The translations under genes were made by a program, and so were the position numbers. Below the pieces are notes generated by a model, which had not been told where the DNA came from, searched no databases, and was given only the letters and a program-made list of their open reading frames with translations. From Streptococcus penaeicida (GTDB taxonomy: Bacteria; Bacillota; Bacilli; Lactobacillales; Streptococcaceae): a DNA stretch of 64,000 nucleotides. This document shows, piece after piece, positions 37,498-45,645 of the stretch. The first letter of the stretch is position 1, and the number at the start of each line of letters is the position of its first letter. The stretch covers positions 62,001 to 126,000 of the forward strand of contig NZ_LOCM01000030.1 of assembly GCF_002887775.1 (NCBI RefSeq), in the 5' to 3' direction.

Positions 37498-37546
37498 GGT
37501 CGACTAACGATTTTCGGTTGACTAAGGCCTTTTTCTAGTCTATGAT
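37498..37546 (+). promoter_or_regulatory. Promoter of the 37582 two-component operon
   Basis: -35 TTGACT (37518-37523), 17-base spacer, -10 TATGAT (37541-37546). A direct repeat GGTCGACTAA (37498-37507) / GGTTGACTAA (37516-37525) overlaps the -35. Confidence 0.6.
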
Positions 37547-37581
37547 GGTATCTGTAAAATTCACCATAGATTGGAGACTAA

Positions 37582-38268
37582 ATGGCTGAGCTTATCTATT
37601 TTGCGGATGATGAAAAGAATATTCGTGACCTCTTGGTGCCTTTTTTAATGCATGATGGTTTTTCGGTGCAAGCTTTTGAAAGGGGCGACCACTTATATGA
37701 GGCCTATTTGCGTCAGAAACCGGATTTGATTATTTTGGATGTCATGATGCCGGGGCCTGATGGCTTGGCCATTATGGAAAAAATTCGTCAGACTGACCAG
37801 GCGACGCCCATTATTCTTTTGACGGCCCGTGATTCGGATGCTGATTTTATTCGGGCCTTTCAGTTGGGGACGGATGATTACTTCACTAAACCATTTTCAC
37901 CTATCAAATTAAGTCTCCACGTCAAGGCCCTCTTGAAGAGGAGCCATCAGGAGCCGGCTCAGGCCAGCAAGGCTTATCAATTCTTAGATTTAGTGCTTGA
38001 TTGTGACAAACGTCAGGCTGCTTTAAAGGGCACGGATTTCCCTCTAACTAAGACGGAGTTTGACCTGCTTTTAGTGCTAATGGAAGAGGCAGGCTCTGCT
38101 TATTCCCGAGAAACCCTGCTGGATCGGGTCTGGGGTTTCGACGATGTGGAAAGTCGAGCGGTGGATGATACGGTTAAACGGCTGCGCAAAAAATTGAGCC
38201 AAGCACAGGCCCAAGTGGCTATTAAAACCGTCTGGGGTTATGGTTTCAAGTTGGGTGAGCAAGAATGA
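37582..38268 (+). CDS. OmpR family response regulator
   Basis: 228 residues. Receiver domain with acidic pocket (FADDEKN), phospho-acceptor aspartate in LIILDVMMPGPDG, and DDYFTKPF. The C-terminal winged helix ends in VWGYGFKLG. The stop overlaps the kinase start (ATGA), so the two are coupled. The likely target is the secreted-protein gene at 39740, whose upstream region holds three contiguous 11-bp repeats, the site layout of OmpR-type regulators. I do not recognise which named system it is. Confidence 0.9.
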   Translation: MAELIYFADDEKNIRDLLVPFLMHDGFSVQAFERGDHLYEAYLRQKPDLIILDVMMPGPDGLAIMEKIRQTDQATPIILLTARDSDADFIRAFQLGTDDYFTKPFSPIKLSLHVKALLKRSHQEPAQASKAYQFLDLVLDCDKRQAALKGTDFPLTKTEFDLLLVLMEEAGSAYSRETLLDRVWGFDDVESRAVDDTVKRLRKKLSQAQAQVAIKTVWGYGFKLGEQE

Positions 38269-39635
38269 GGAAGAAGAAAAATTTAATGAATCGGCTTTTG
38301 CTGGTCAATTGTCTGACACTTTTGCTGACTTTTGGGCTCATTTACTTGTCGGTTAACCACGTGATTAAGGACTATGTTTACCAACTGACCAAAACGTCCA
38401 TGAAGGCTAATTTTTCGATTTTGGACAGTCTTAATCAAGGCCAAGAAATTCCGGATAATACAGATAAGGAGCAGGATAGTATCTTCGTCTGGTCCTATTA
38501 CGCTACTTATAGTGATTTAGGACAGAGGACCTTCACTAATGAAGTAAAAAAGGGTGTCAGTGATCAGCTTTATGCCTACTTGAGCACGAAGCATTTGTGG
38601 CAGAGGGCAGGCAAAAAAGATGGGATTTTGGTGACTATAGGGGAACAAACCTATTTTGTCATGACTAAAACTTATCTCGGTCGTTTGCAGGATGGTGAAG
38701 TGGTAAAAAGTGCCTCTGGCTCCAATCAAAAATTCCGCGTTATTAATTTTTCAGATGTTACTAAGACGCAAAAGCTAATTCATAGGATTCACCTATTTCT
38801 TCTATCGATTCTGATTGCGACTTTTAGCTTGATGATGTTGGTCGTCTTTAAGACTTTCCGTGATATTCGACAGTCCATTCACTCGGTCCAAACTTATATT
38901 TCTAGCCTTTGGCGTGACAGTCAAAGCCAAAAGAAGCAAGAAGAACTGGTTTTTTCTGACTTTGATCCTCTTTTGCAGGAGAGTCAGGAAATGGCTGCCC
39001 GGATTCAAAAGGCCGAAGCTAGCCAAGCCCAATTTTTCCAAAATGCTTCTCACGAGTTACGGACGCCTTTAATGTCCCTTCAAGGTTATACGGAGGGCCT
39101 TCAAACCGGCATCATTCCGCCAGAGACAGCCTATCCGGTTCTGATGCAAGAAAGCCAAAAGATGCGTCAATTGGTCGATGACATCTTACTCCTCTCTCGT
39201 ATTGATAGTAGGACAGAATTCAAGAAAGACAGGCTTTCTTTAACAGATTTACTGGCTGACATGATGGCCTATTTCGGCCCAATTGCCAAGCAGCAAGACC
39301 TTGTTTTAGATGGACATGTTGAAGAAGAACCCTTTATGATTGAGGGCAATGCGGAGCTACTAGAAAAAGCTTTTTCCAATATCGTGACCAATGCCCTGCG
39401 TTACGCAAAGAGTCGGATTGCCATTGAAGAAAAGCAAGGGACCATTACGATTAGCAATGATGGTCCGGCTATTAGCCAAGCTGATTTACCCCACGTTTTT
39501 GAGCGTTTCTATAAGGGGCAAGGCGGGCAAACGGGGATTGGCCTTGCCATGGCTAAGGAGATTATTCTTCAGCACCAGGGTCAGATTTCTGTCACTTCTG
39601 ATGAAAAGAGAACTGTTTTTACCACTCAATTGTGA
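38265..39635 (+). CDS. Sensor histidine kinase
   Basis: 456 residues. Two membrane segments (about 10-30 and 172-195) bracket an outer sensor domain of about 140 residues. The phospho-acceptor box is FFQNASHELRTPLMSL, and the ATPase domain has the N-box FSNIVTNALRYAK, the G1 box ISNDGPAI and the G2 box GIGLAMAK. It is paired with the response regulator just upstream by a 4-base overlap. The signal is unknown. A direct-repeat operator for the next gene begins at the base following the stop codon. Confidence 0.9.
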   Translation: MRKKKNLMNRLLLVNCLTLLLTFGLIYLSVNHVIKDYVYQLTKTSMKANFSILDSLNQGQEIPDNTDKEQDSIFVWSYYATYSDLGQRTFTNEVKKGVSDQLYAYLSTKHLWQRAGKKDGILVTIGEQTYFVMTKTYLGRLQDGEVVKSASGSNQKFRVINFSDVTKTQKLIHRIHLFLLSILIATFSLMMLVVFKTFRDIRQSIHSVQTYISSLWRDSQSQKKQEELVFSDFDPLLQESQEMAARIQKAEASQAQFFQNASHELRTPLMSLQGYTEGLQTGIIPPETAYPVLMQESQKMRQLVDDILLLSRIDSRTEFKKDRLSLTDLLADMMAYFGPIAKQQDLVLDGHVEEEPFMIEGNAELLEKAFSNIVTNALRYAKSRIAIEEKQGTITISNDGPAISQADLPHVFERFYKGQGGQTGIGLAMAKEIILQHQGQISVTSDEKRTVFTTQL

Positions 39636-39702
39636 TTGCCACAAATTTGCCACAGTTTTACCACAAAATGTCGAAGAATGATTTGGGATTTAGGTCTATA
39701 CT
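39636..39702 (+). promoter_or_regulatory. Three contiguous 11-bp repeats and -10 ahead of the secreted protein gene
   Basis: TTGCCACAAAT (39636-39646), TTGCCACAGTT (39647-39657), TTACCACAAAA (39658-39668), back to back. -10 TATACT lies at 39697-39702. Repeats one helical turn apart, upstream of the -35 position, suit activation by the OmpR-type regulator encoded two genes before. Confidence 0.65.
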
Positions 39703-39739
39703 TTATATAAATCAAAGATAAAAAAGGAGAGACCTAGTC

Positions 39740-40348
39740 ATGTTATCATCTACTCGTATCAAATCCTACGCCCTTATTAGTCTTTTTTCATTATTGGCCT
39801 TAGCTGCTGGCTATCAAAGTATTGCCTATGCGGAACAAGGGCAAAACCCTAGCCAGGTCAAGGTTAATGTCAAGAGTGTTGAGGATAAATTGGCCTTGGC
39901 AGACAAAGAAGCAGAACCAATCTATCAAACAATGGACAGTTTGCAAGCTTCTATTGCCAGTAAAAAAGCTCAAAACTTAACACCTGATGAAAATAGTCTT
40001 AATCAAGAATTGCAAAAGCTAAATGAGGACAATAGTGCGCTTCTGAGTTCTTTTCGCCAAGAAATGCCTGATAAAACTTGGTCCAATTTAGAAGAGGTCA
40101 AATCTTTGGTGGCTGCAAGTCATTTATCAGCTAATGATAAAAAAGCTTTAACCAGCTACTTTGAAAAAAGCATAAGCATCCAAAATAAATTAGATATTCT
40201 CTATTCGTCATTTGAGCAATCAGTTGCCAGTGAAGATGCGCAATTAGTGAGCTTAACAGCTCAAGTAGATCGTATCTACGAAAAATTTGGCATCACCAAA
40301 GATGTTCTATCAGCCTACTATGCAACTACAGGAATGACTGCTGACTAA
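39740..40348 (+). CDS. Secreted helical protein, function unknown
   Basis: 202 residues. The signal peptide has a basic start, a hydrophobic core (ALISLFSLLALAAG) and a likely cleavage site after AYA near residue 31. The mature part is almost all helix, rich in Gln, Lys, Ser and Leu with coiled-coil-like stretches (about 45-190), with no cysteine and no wall anchor. I do not recognise a family. It directly follows a two-component system and has a three-repeat operator, so it is probably that system's main target, perhaps an envelope-stress chaperone or signal protein. RBS AAGGAGAG. Confidence 0.7.
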   Translation: MLSSTRIKSYALISLFSLLALAAGYQSIAYAEQGQNPSQVKVNVKSVEDKLALADKEAEPIYQTMDSLQASIASKKAQNLTPDENSLNQELQKLNEDNSALLSSFRQEMPDKTWSNLEEVKSLVAASHLSANDKKALTSYFEKSISIQNKLDILYSSFEQSVASEDAQLVSLTAQVDRIYEKFGITKDVLSAYYATTGMTAD

Positions 40349-40386
40349 ATGCTTTGCAGGCAAAACCATTTCGATACAGACAGGAC

Positions 40387-40407
40387 AAAAGCCCGTAAGG
40401 GCTTTTT
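40387..40407 (+). terminator. Terminator
   Basis: AAAAGCCC, GTAA loop, GGGCTTTTT. Near-identical hairpins recur at 41576, 42085 and 44643. Confidence 0.85.
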
Positions 40408-40508
40408 AGTTGTACTTTTCCATTTTGAAAATGACTCTAAGCTTGTATATTTTCTCTTGCATTCTTCTTTTCATGTGCTATGATATAAAAAAGCATGAGG
40501 AGGTATCT

Positions 40509-41531
40509 ATGATTAAAACCGTTGGTATTGTTAGCCTTTCGCGTGGCTTGTTGGGTGAAGCCTTTATTAAGCATGAATTAGACCTTGGAATCAAACGACT
40601 TGAGGACTATGGCTTAGAAGTCAAATTCTTGCCCAATGCTTTGAAAGGGATTGAGTATTTAGAAGAACACCCAGAAGCGCGTGCATCGGATTTACTTGAG
40701 GCCATGGCTGATGACTCCCTTGATATGATTCTATGTGCTATTGGCGGTGATGATACCTATCGTCTTTTGCCTTATCTTTTTGAAAATAATCAACTGGAAA
40801 AAGTGGCAAAACAGAAGACTTTTCTGGGCTTTTCAGATACCACAATGAACCATTTTATGTTACATAAGGTTGGGGTAAAAACCTTTTATGGGCAGTCTTT
40901 TATCGCTGACATTTGTGAGTTAGATATAGAGATGTTACCTTATTCTGAGCATTATTTCAGAGAATTAATTCAAACAGGCAGTATTTCTGAAATTCGGCCA
41001 AGTGATTTGTGGTATGAAGAGCGTCAAGATTTTAGTGAAAATGCCCTAGGGACGCAGAGGACAGCCCATCCAAATCAGGGCTTCGAATTATTGAGAGGAC
41101 CAGCAAGATTTTCAGGACCAATTTTAGGGGGCTGTCTAGAGTCTATCTATGATATCTTTGACAATAGCCGCTATGAAGATACTGTTGAGCTCTGCGAAAA
41201 GTATCAGCTTTTCCCTAGCCTTGAAGATTGGCATGGTAGAATACTTTTGTTAGAAACTAGTGAAGAAAAGCCTAGTGTCGAAGGTCATCGTAAAATGCTA
41301 GAGAGCCTAAAAACAAGTGGTATTTTTAATGTCATCAATGGTCTACTTGTTGGCAAACCTCAAGATGAGAGTCATTACCAAGCATACAAAGAGAATCTCT
41401 TAGAAGTTATTGATAATGATATCCCCATTCTCTACAATGTCAATGTCGGACATGCAACACCAAGAGCAATTGTTCCCTTTGGTCAAATGGCTCACGTCGA
41501 TGCTGACGAGCAAGTCATTCGCTTTGAATAG
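40509..41531 (+). CDS. S66 family peptidase (LD-carboxypeptidase/MccF-like)
   Basis: 340 residues from ATG 40509 with AGGAGGT ahead; a longer upstream frame has no RBS. Peptidase S66 landmarks are LCAIGGDDTYRLLPYL, the nucleophile serine in FLGFSDTT, GPILGGCLESIYDI, the later glutamate in ILLLETSEE and a histidine in VNVGHATPRAIVP. Family members trim peptidoglycan tetrapeptides or cleave microcin C. There is no signal peptide, so it acts inside the cell. The MccF-like subgroup would give immunity to nucleotide-peptide antibiotics. Transcribed alone. Confidence 0.88.
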   Translation: MIKTVGIVSLSRGLLGEAFIKHELDLGIKRLEDYGLEVKFLPNALKGIEYLEEHPEARASDLLEAMADDSLDMILCAIGGDDTYRLLPYLFENNQLEKVAKQKTFLGFSDTTMNHFMLHKVGVKTFYGQSFIADICELDIEMLPYSEHYFRELIQTGSISEIRPSDLWYEERQDFSENALGTQRTAHPNQGFELLRGPARFSGPILGGCLESIYDIFDNSRYEDTVELCEKYQLFPSLEDWHGRILLLETSEEKPSVEGHRKMLESLKTSGIFNVINGLLVGKPQDESHYQAYKENLLEVIDNDIPILYNVNVGHATPRAIVPFGQMAHVDADEQVIRFE

Positions 41532-41575
41532 TAAAAATATCAGTGACTCAAAATATGATATTTGGCATCTAAAAG

Positions 41576-41597
41576 AAAAAGCCCGCAAGGGCTTTTA
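41576..41597 (+). terminator. Terminator of the S66 peptidase gene
   Basis: AAAAGCCC, GCAA loop, GGGCTTTT. Confidence 0.8.
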
Positions 41598-41885
41598 AGA
41601 ATGAAGACAAGATTCATTTTTGAGGTTTGTTTTTCGGTTTATTGATTTAAAGTGATAAATACAATAAAAATATTAGCCCCAAATTCTAGACAAAGAAAAT
41701 GAATTTTTTGGAACCAATTCATCAAGAGCATAGTAGTCTTATTGGTAGCAATAATAGTCTGTTCTATCTGTTATGGAGGATTTGAAAAACTCTCCTTATG
41801 AGATACTGTAATATACTCCTGAATAACTATAAAACTTTAATTAAAGGGATTCTAACGGAAAATTTTAATAATTTACAAACCGAAA
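41598..41885. other. Non-coding AT-rich stretch
   Basis: No gene, RBS-linked frame or recognisable element seen; only short chance frames. Confidence 0.4.
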
Positions 41886-42051
41886 TGATGCTTTTCTATA
41901 GTGGTGATAGTGGCAGATTTCTCAAAAAGTCACTCGGAAATCTTGAGACCTCAGGGGTCGAGATTTAGGCATGGAATCGCTGGGATTTCCTCAAACAGTC
42001 AATTCACTGACTGTTTGACCTACCGTCCGGAACTACCATAGAAAAGCATCA
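41886..42051. repeat. Candidate 166-bp MITE-like element with terminal inverted repeats
   Basis: The ends, TGATGCTTTTCTATAGTGG (41886-41904) and the reverse complement of TGATGCTTTTCTATGGTAG (42033-42051), match at 17 of 19 positions. Inside are two more hairpins: 41938-41966, and a perfect 10-bp stem at 41992-42001/42008-42017. AAA on both sides could be a 3-bp target duplication. It is non-coding. A structured RNA is the alternative. No second copy is in the window. Confidence 0.5.
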
Positions 42052-42084
42052 AAAAAGTGAAGACTCAGTCTTTGTATTCACTCT

Positions 42085-42106
42085 AAAAAGCCCGTAAGGG
42101 CTTTTT
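42085..42106. terminator. Terminator of the anti-sigma gene
   Basis: AAAAAGCCC, GTAA loop, GGGCTTTTT, directly after the minus-strand stop codon. Confidence 0.85.
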
Positions 42107-42107
42107 A

Positions 42108-43034
42108 TTATTCAACATCTAACTGATAATAAGGTTGGTAATCAATACTGGATCCTAAGCTAGATCCATATATCCATTTTTCCCCTTTAAGGCTATTAAA
42201 GTTTTCTGACTTTCCGGTTAAAATTATTCCAGCAAATTTGAGTTGATTAACATCTTTAATGTGTTTGTTATCCTTCAAGTAGTTATCTAAATCAGAGTAG
42301 ATGTTAACATTATTGATTCCAACCTGAGGACTATTTTTTGAAACTTTGAACATTGTGTTTATAGTTGAATGTATATTCTCGGTATCTGTACCAAATTGAT
42401 TTGGCCATTGCGAGGTATCCAGTGTAGTATAGGTACCAATCCAAAGCCAATTCTGCTTAAGGTTTTTTGGGAGCATGGTCTTTATTTCTTTGTAAGAATA
42501 AGGTTTATCAAACGTGATAGCTACTTCAATTACCTTATTTTCTAGCTGGTTAAGGTATTTAAGATCTTGACTTGGACTTGTTTTGACATCATTTTTGCTA
42601 AACTTCACCTTTGTGTTATAAAACTGAGGAATTTTCTGTAGATTACCTCTATCATAAAGGAGTTTATTCTTGGAAAAAACATCACTTGCTCCAGCATCAA
42701 AAGCACCTGTCAAGCTATAATTGGCTTCGAAAGGCGAGTATGCGACTGGAATGCCATCTAAATCTTTGAAACGGTCGGCATGAACCTTACCAGAAAATTG
42801 TCCAGTTGGAAAATAGTAAAGACTATTATAAGAGATATTTGGGTAGGCAATCTCAGCCAATTGTTGGTAGTCATTATAAACTTTTTGCCCATTTTTAGCG
42901 GTCATATTGCTCAGCAATTTAAAACAAAGACCAAAGAGGAGAAGAGTAGCTAGAAGACTGAAGACTATGGTCATTAAAAAGGTTTTTCTTCGGCGTTTTT
43001 TGGCTAGAAGAGCTAAGGGATCATTTGATTTCAT
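42108..43034 (-). CDS. Anti-sigma factor, membrane-anchored
   Basis: 308 residues. A basic cytoplasmic N-terminus (about 1-18) is followed by one membrane segment (FLMTIVFSLLATLLLFGLCF) and a long outer domain resembling the sigma-factor-regulator C-terminal family (PF13791). The gene overlaps the ECF sigma factor gene by 14 bases, the usual arrangement for a sigma/anti-sigma pair. It should hold the sigma factor at the membrane until a signal outside releases it. The cytoplasmic part is very short for sigma binding, which is a feature of this family. Confidence 0.82.
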   Translation of the reverse strand: MKSNDPLALLAKKRRRKTFLMTIVFSLLATLLLFGLCFKLLSNMTAKNGQKVYNDYQQLAEIAYPNISYNSLYYFPTGQFSGKVHADRFKDLDGIPVAYSPFEANYSLTGAFDAGASDVFSKNKLLYDRGNLQKIPQFYNTKVKFSKNDVKTSPSQDLKYLNQLENKVIEVAITFDKPYSYKEIKTMLPKNLKQNWLWIGTYTTLDTSQWPNQFGTDTENIHSTINTMFKVSKNSPQVGINNVNIYSDLDNYLKDNKHIKDVNQLKFAGIILTGKSENFNSLKGEKWIYGSSLGSSIDYQPYYQLDVE

Positions 43035-43491
43035 GATGAGTGTATCCTTTCAGTTGGAGTTCCTGTTTGAGCTGACGACGAGCGCGCATCAATGTGATTT
43101 TAATATTAGACTGAGATTTACCGGTAATTTCAGCAATCTCCTTGATGGAGAAATTTTGAAAATAGTAGAGATCTAGGAGAATTCGGAAATTTTCAGGCAT
43201 TTGACTCAAGGTCTCATAAAGAAAATCATATCCTTCGTGATCATAAGGATTTAGGCTTTCTTGGGAAAAGAAGTCTCGCTTAAGGATGTCGTAGTAGTGT
43301 TTATCTCGACGGTAAAGGTCAATATAGCGACGAATGGCTGTGCGATACATCCATGCCCGATGTTTACTTAAGGGTAAGTTATAATTAGCTTCCAAAATCT
43401 GAATGAAGACGTCCTGGGTTACATCTTGTGCTAGGTGGGGAGAAATCCCAGATTTTATTAAATAAGCAATAATTTCATTGGCATAGGCCAT
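43021..43491 (-). CDS. ECF-type RNA polymerase sigma factor
   Basis: 156 residues with region 2 (SGISPHLAQDVTQDVFIQILEA, then RAWMYRTAIRRYIDLYRR) and region 4 (FRILLDLYYFQNFSIKEIAEITGKSQSNIKITLMRARRQLK). ECF factors are scarce in streptococci. The ATG at 43489-43491 has an AAGGA close by, but the same frame stays open upstream as a plausible helix (IDAYEKEI), with a stronger AAAGGAGG at about 43538-43545 and no ATG after it. The true start may therefore be a rare codon or be hidden by a base error. Confidence 0.85.
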   Translation of the reverse strand: MAYANEIIAYLIKSGISPHLAQDVTQDVFIQILEANYNLPLSKHRAWMYRTAIRRYIDLYRRDKHYYDILKRDFFSQESLNPYDHEGYDFLYETLSQMPENFRILLDLYYFQNFSIKEIAEITGKSQSNIKITLMRARRQLKQELQLKGYTHHEIK

Positions 43492-43681
43492 TATTTCCTT
43501 TTCATATGCATCAATATTAATATGGACGTCCTCCTTTCAATCATTTCCTATCTTCACTAGTATAACGAATGACAGGATCAAATGGTTACATGATTAAGCG
43601 TTTTTTATTTTTAATTATCATTGCTATCTTCTTTTAATTAATCTATAATGAAAGTGATTAAAAAGCAAGGAGATGCTTGTC

Positions 43682-44631
43682 ATGGAAAAACGTATTTTAA
43701 AAGTTGAGACAGAGCGTTATCAGAAATTTCCAGGCTGGTCATGACCCTATTAGCCTGTGGGATGGTAGAGCTTTTCTTCATTGCAGGTAGTTTGCTGGCC
43801 GGTCTCATTCTGGGAATGGGGATTGTCATATCAGTCTTGGCTAAAGGTACTTCAGACTTTGTTGTAGAGATTCAAGCAATTTCTGAAAGTATTTTCGTAG
43901 AATTGGGTATTTTTCCCTTTGTTGTCCTGGTTTTATTTGCTTGGGTTAAGTGGTTCGAAAAACGTCCTTTTAGTAGCTTAGGTTTTTTCAAGGGACAAGT
44001 GGCTTGGCAGTTAGTGAAAGGCTGGTTGCTTGGAACTCTTCTCTTTGCAGTGACTCTTGGTCTGAGTTATCTCCTTGGTGGTTTGGAATTTAAATCCTTT
44101 GATTTCTCATTGAAAACCCTGGCTTACTTACTCCTCATTATTCCCCTCTGGTTGGTCCAAGGTGGGACAGAAGAACTCTTAACTCGGGGTTGGTTATTAC
44201 CTATTATTGCCAAACGAACCAACTTGATTATCGCTATTGCAATTTCAAGTAGTCTCTTTGGAATCATGCATTTAGGTAATGATAATGTCACTTTCTTTTC
44301 TGTTCTAAGTATTATCATGGTCGGTATTTTTCTAGCTCTGTACATGCTCAAAACGGATAATATCTGGGGTGTGGCTGGTATCCATGGCGCCTGGAATTTT
44401 ACCCAAGGGAACATCTTTGGCATTTCCGTTTCTGGTACCCAGGCAGGACCATCACTCATGCATTTTGGCCAAAAAATGGGAGCTCCCGATTGGATTTCGG
44501 GCGGAGCTTTCGGGACAGAAGGCAGTTTACTGGCAAGTCTTGTTTTGCTTGTAGGAAGTGTCTATTTGGCTTGGCAATTAAGCCAAGAAAAAAAGACCTC
44601 AACCTCTGAGATTTCTTTGGAAAATAGCTGA
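43682..44631 (+). pseudogene. CPBP family intramembrane metalloprotease, frameshifted near the N-terminus
   Basis: Restored length is about 316 residues. The first 20 codons from ATG 43682 (RBS AAGGAG) end at a stop at about 43740; one missing base there joins them to the main frame from 43741. The main part has six to eight membrane segments and CPBP (Abi, PF02517) motifs: EE-x3-R in TEELLTRGW, the histidine in FGIMHLGND, and HGAWNF. Related proteins process peptides or give bacteriocin self-immunity. The main frame alone could still make a nearly full protein from its own ATG, though without an RBS. Confidence 0.82.
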
Positions 44632-44642
44632 GCATTTAAGTC

Positions 44643-44663
44643 AAGCCCGGAAGGGCTTTTTTT
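44643..44663 (+). terminator. Terminator of the CPBP gene
   Basis: AAGCCC, GGAA loop, GGGCTTTTTTT. Confidence 0.8.
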
Positions 44664-44665
44664 GA

Positions 44666-44729
44666 TGACATTTGTCATATGACATCATGACTTTTTTTAC
44701 TAGTTGTCAAGTCAGCTTTTCACTATACT
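44666..44729 (+). promoter_or_regulatory. Palindromic operator and -10 ahead of the ABC/two-component operon
   Basis: TGACA-TT-TGTCA-TA-TGACA at 44666-44684 contains the perfect palindrome TGTCATATGACA (44673-44684). -10 TATACT lies at 44724-44729, about 50 bp on. Dyads at this distance suit activation by the NarL/LuxR-type regulator that the operon itself encodes. Confidence 0.55.
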
Positions 44730-44766
44730 TAAACTATCAAAAGGATTAAATGAAAGAAGGGCTAGT

Positions 44767-45645
44767 ATGATTAAGGTTGAAAAGATCACTAAAGTGATTA
44801 AAGGGAAAGAGATTTTAAAGGATGTTTCCTTTAAGCTTGAAGAAGGTGAATGTGTTGCTTTGATTGGTCCTAATGGTGCCGGCAAGTCAACCCTTATTGG
44901 TGCCATGTTGGGTGATAAAAAAATTAATCAAGGTAAAATTAGTATTCAATCCAAGAACCCTAAGGACCAAGCTTTGAAAGAAAAAATAGCTGTCTTACAA
45001 CAAGACAATACCATTCCTAATCATTTGAAAGTTAAAGAGTTGATAACCTTCTTTAGAGATATTGCGACCAACCCACTATCCCTTCAAGAAATTGATGCCT
45101 TGCTTGGCTTTGAGCAGCAGCAAAAAAATCTTCTTGCGGAAAAGTTATCTGGTGGCCAGAGAAGACTGCTCTCATTTGTCCTCATTCTCATCGGTCAAGC
45201 CGATATTCTCTTCTTAGATGAACCAACAGCCGGTATGGATACGTCAACCCGCAAACGATTTTGGGAAATCATTGCTGATTTAAAAGGGCAAGGAAAGACT
45301 ATTTTTTACACCAGTCACTACATTGAAGAAGTAGAACACACGGCTGAACGGATTTTGATTTTACATCAGGGGAAATTATTGAAAGATACCAGTCCTTATC
45401 TTTTGGGTAATGAGGAAATGGAAAAAGAAATTACCTTGCCACGCAAATATGAGGATTTACTCGAGCCTTCACCATTGATTAATCACCTTATCCTGAAAAA
45501 AGAAAGTTTGCAGTTTAGAACTAAGGATTTGGCTCAGCTATGGCCCCAATTAGAAGCTGCAGGTGTTAGCATTCAAGAGATTCAAATTCAAAACAAGTCG
45601 CTTTTAGATAGCTTATTTGAACAAACACAAGGAGAAAGAGAATGA
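44767..45645 (+). CDS. ABC transporter ATP-binding protein (ABC-2 exporter)
   Basis: 292 residues from ATG 44767 (RBS GAAGGG). Walker A GPNGAGKST, signature LSGGQRRLLSF and Walker B ILFLDEPTAGMD are intact. The C-terminal 80 residues are the extra domain common in drug or lantibiotic exporters. It is the first gene of a four-gene operon with the permease and a two-component system; each gene overlaps or abuts the next. Confidence 0.9.
   Translation: MIKVEKITKVIKGKEILKDVSFKLEEGECVALIGPNGAGKSTLIGAMLGDKKINQGKISIQSKNPKDQALKEKIAVLQQDNTIPNHLKVKELITFFRDIATNPLSLQEIDALLGFEQQQKNLLAEKLSGGQRRLLSFVLILIGQADILFLDEPTAGMDTSTRKRFWEIIADLKGQGKTIFYTSHYIEEVEHTAERILILHQGKLLKDTSPYLLGNEEMEKEITLPRKYEDLLEPSPLINHLILKKESLQFRTKDLAQLWPQLEAAGVSIQEIQIQNKSLLDSLFEQTQGERE

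Noticed and set aside
39740..40348. Cell-wall-anchored adhesin
   Set aside because: A signal peptide is present, but no LPXTG motif, C-terminal membrane segment or repeats.
41776..41814. A 12-codon frame starting ATGGAGGATTTG
   Set aside because: No RBS, no conservation evidence, AT-rich non-coding context.
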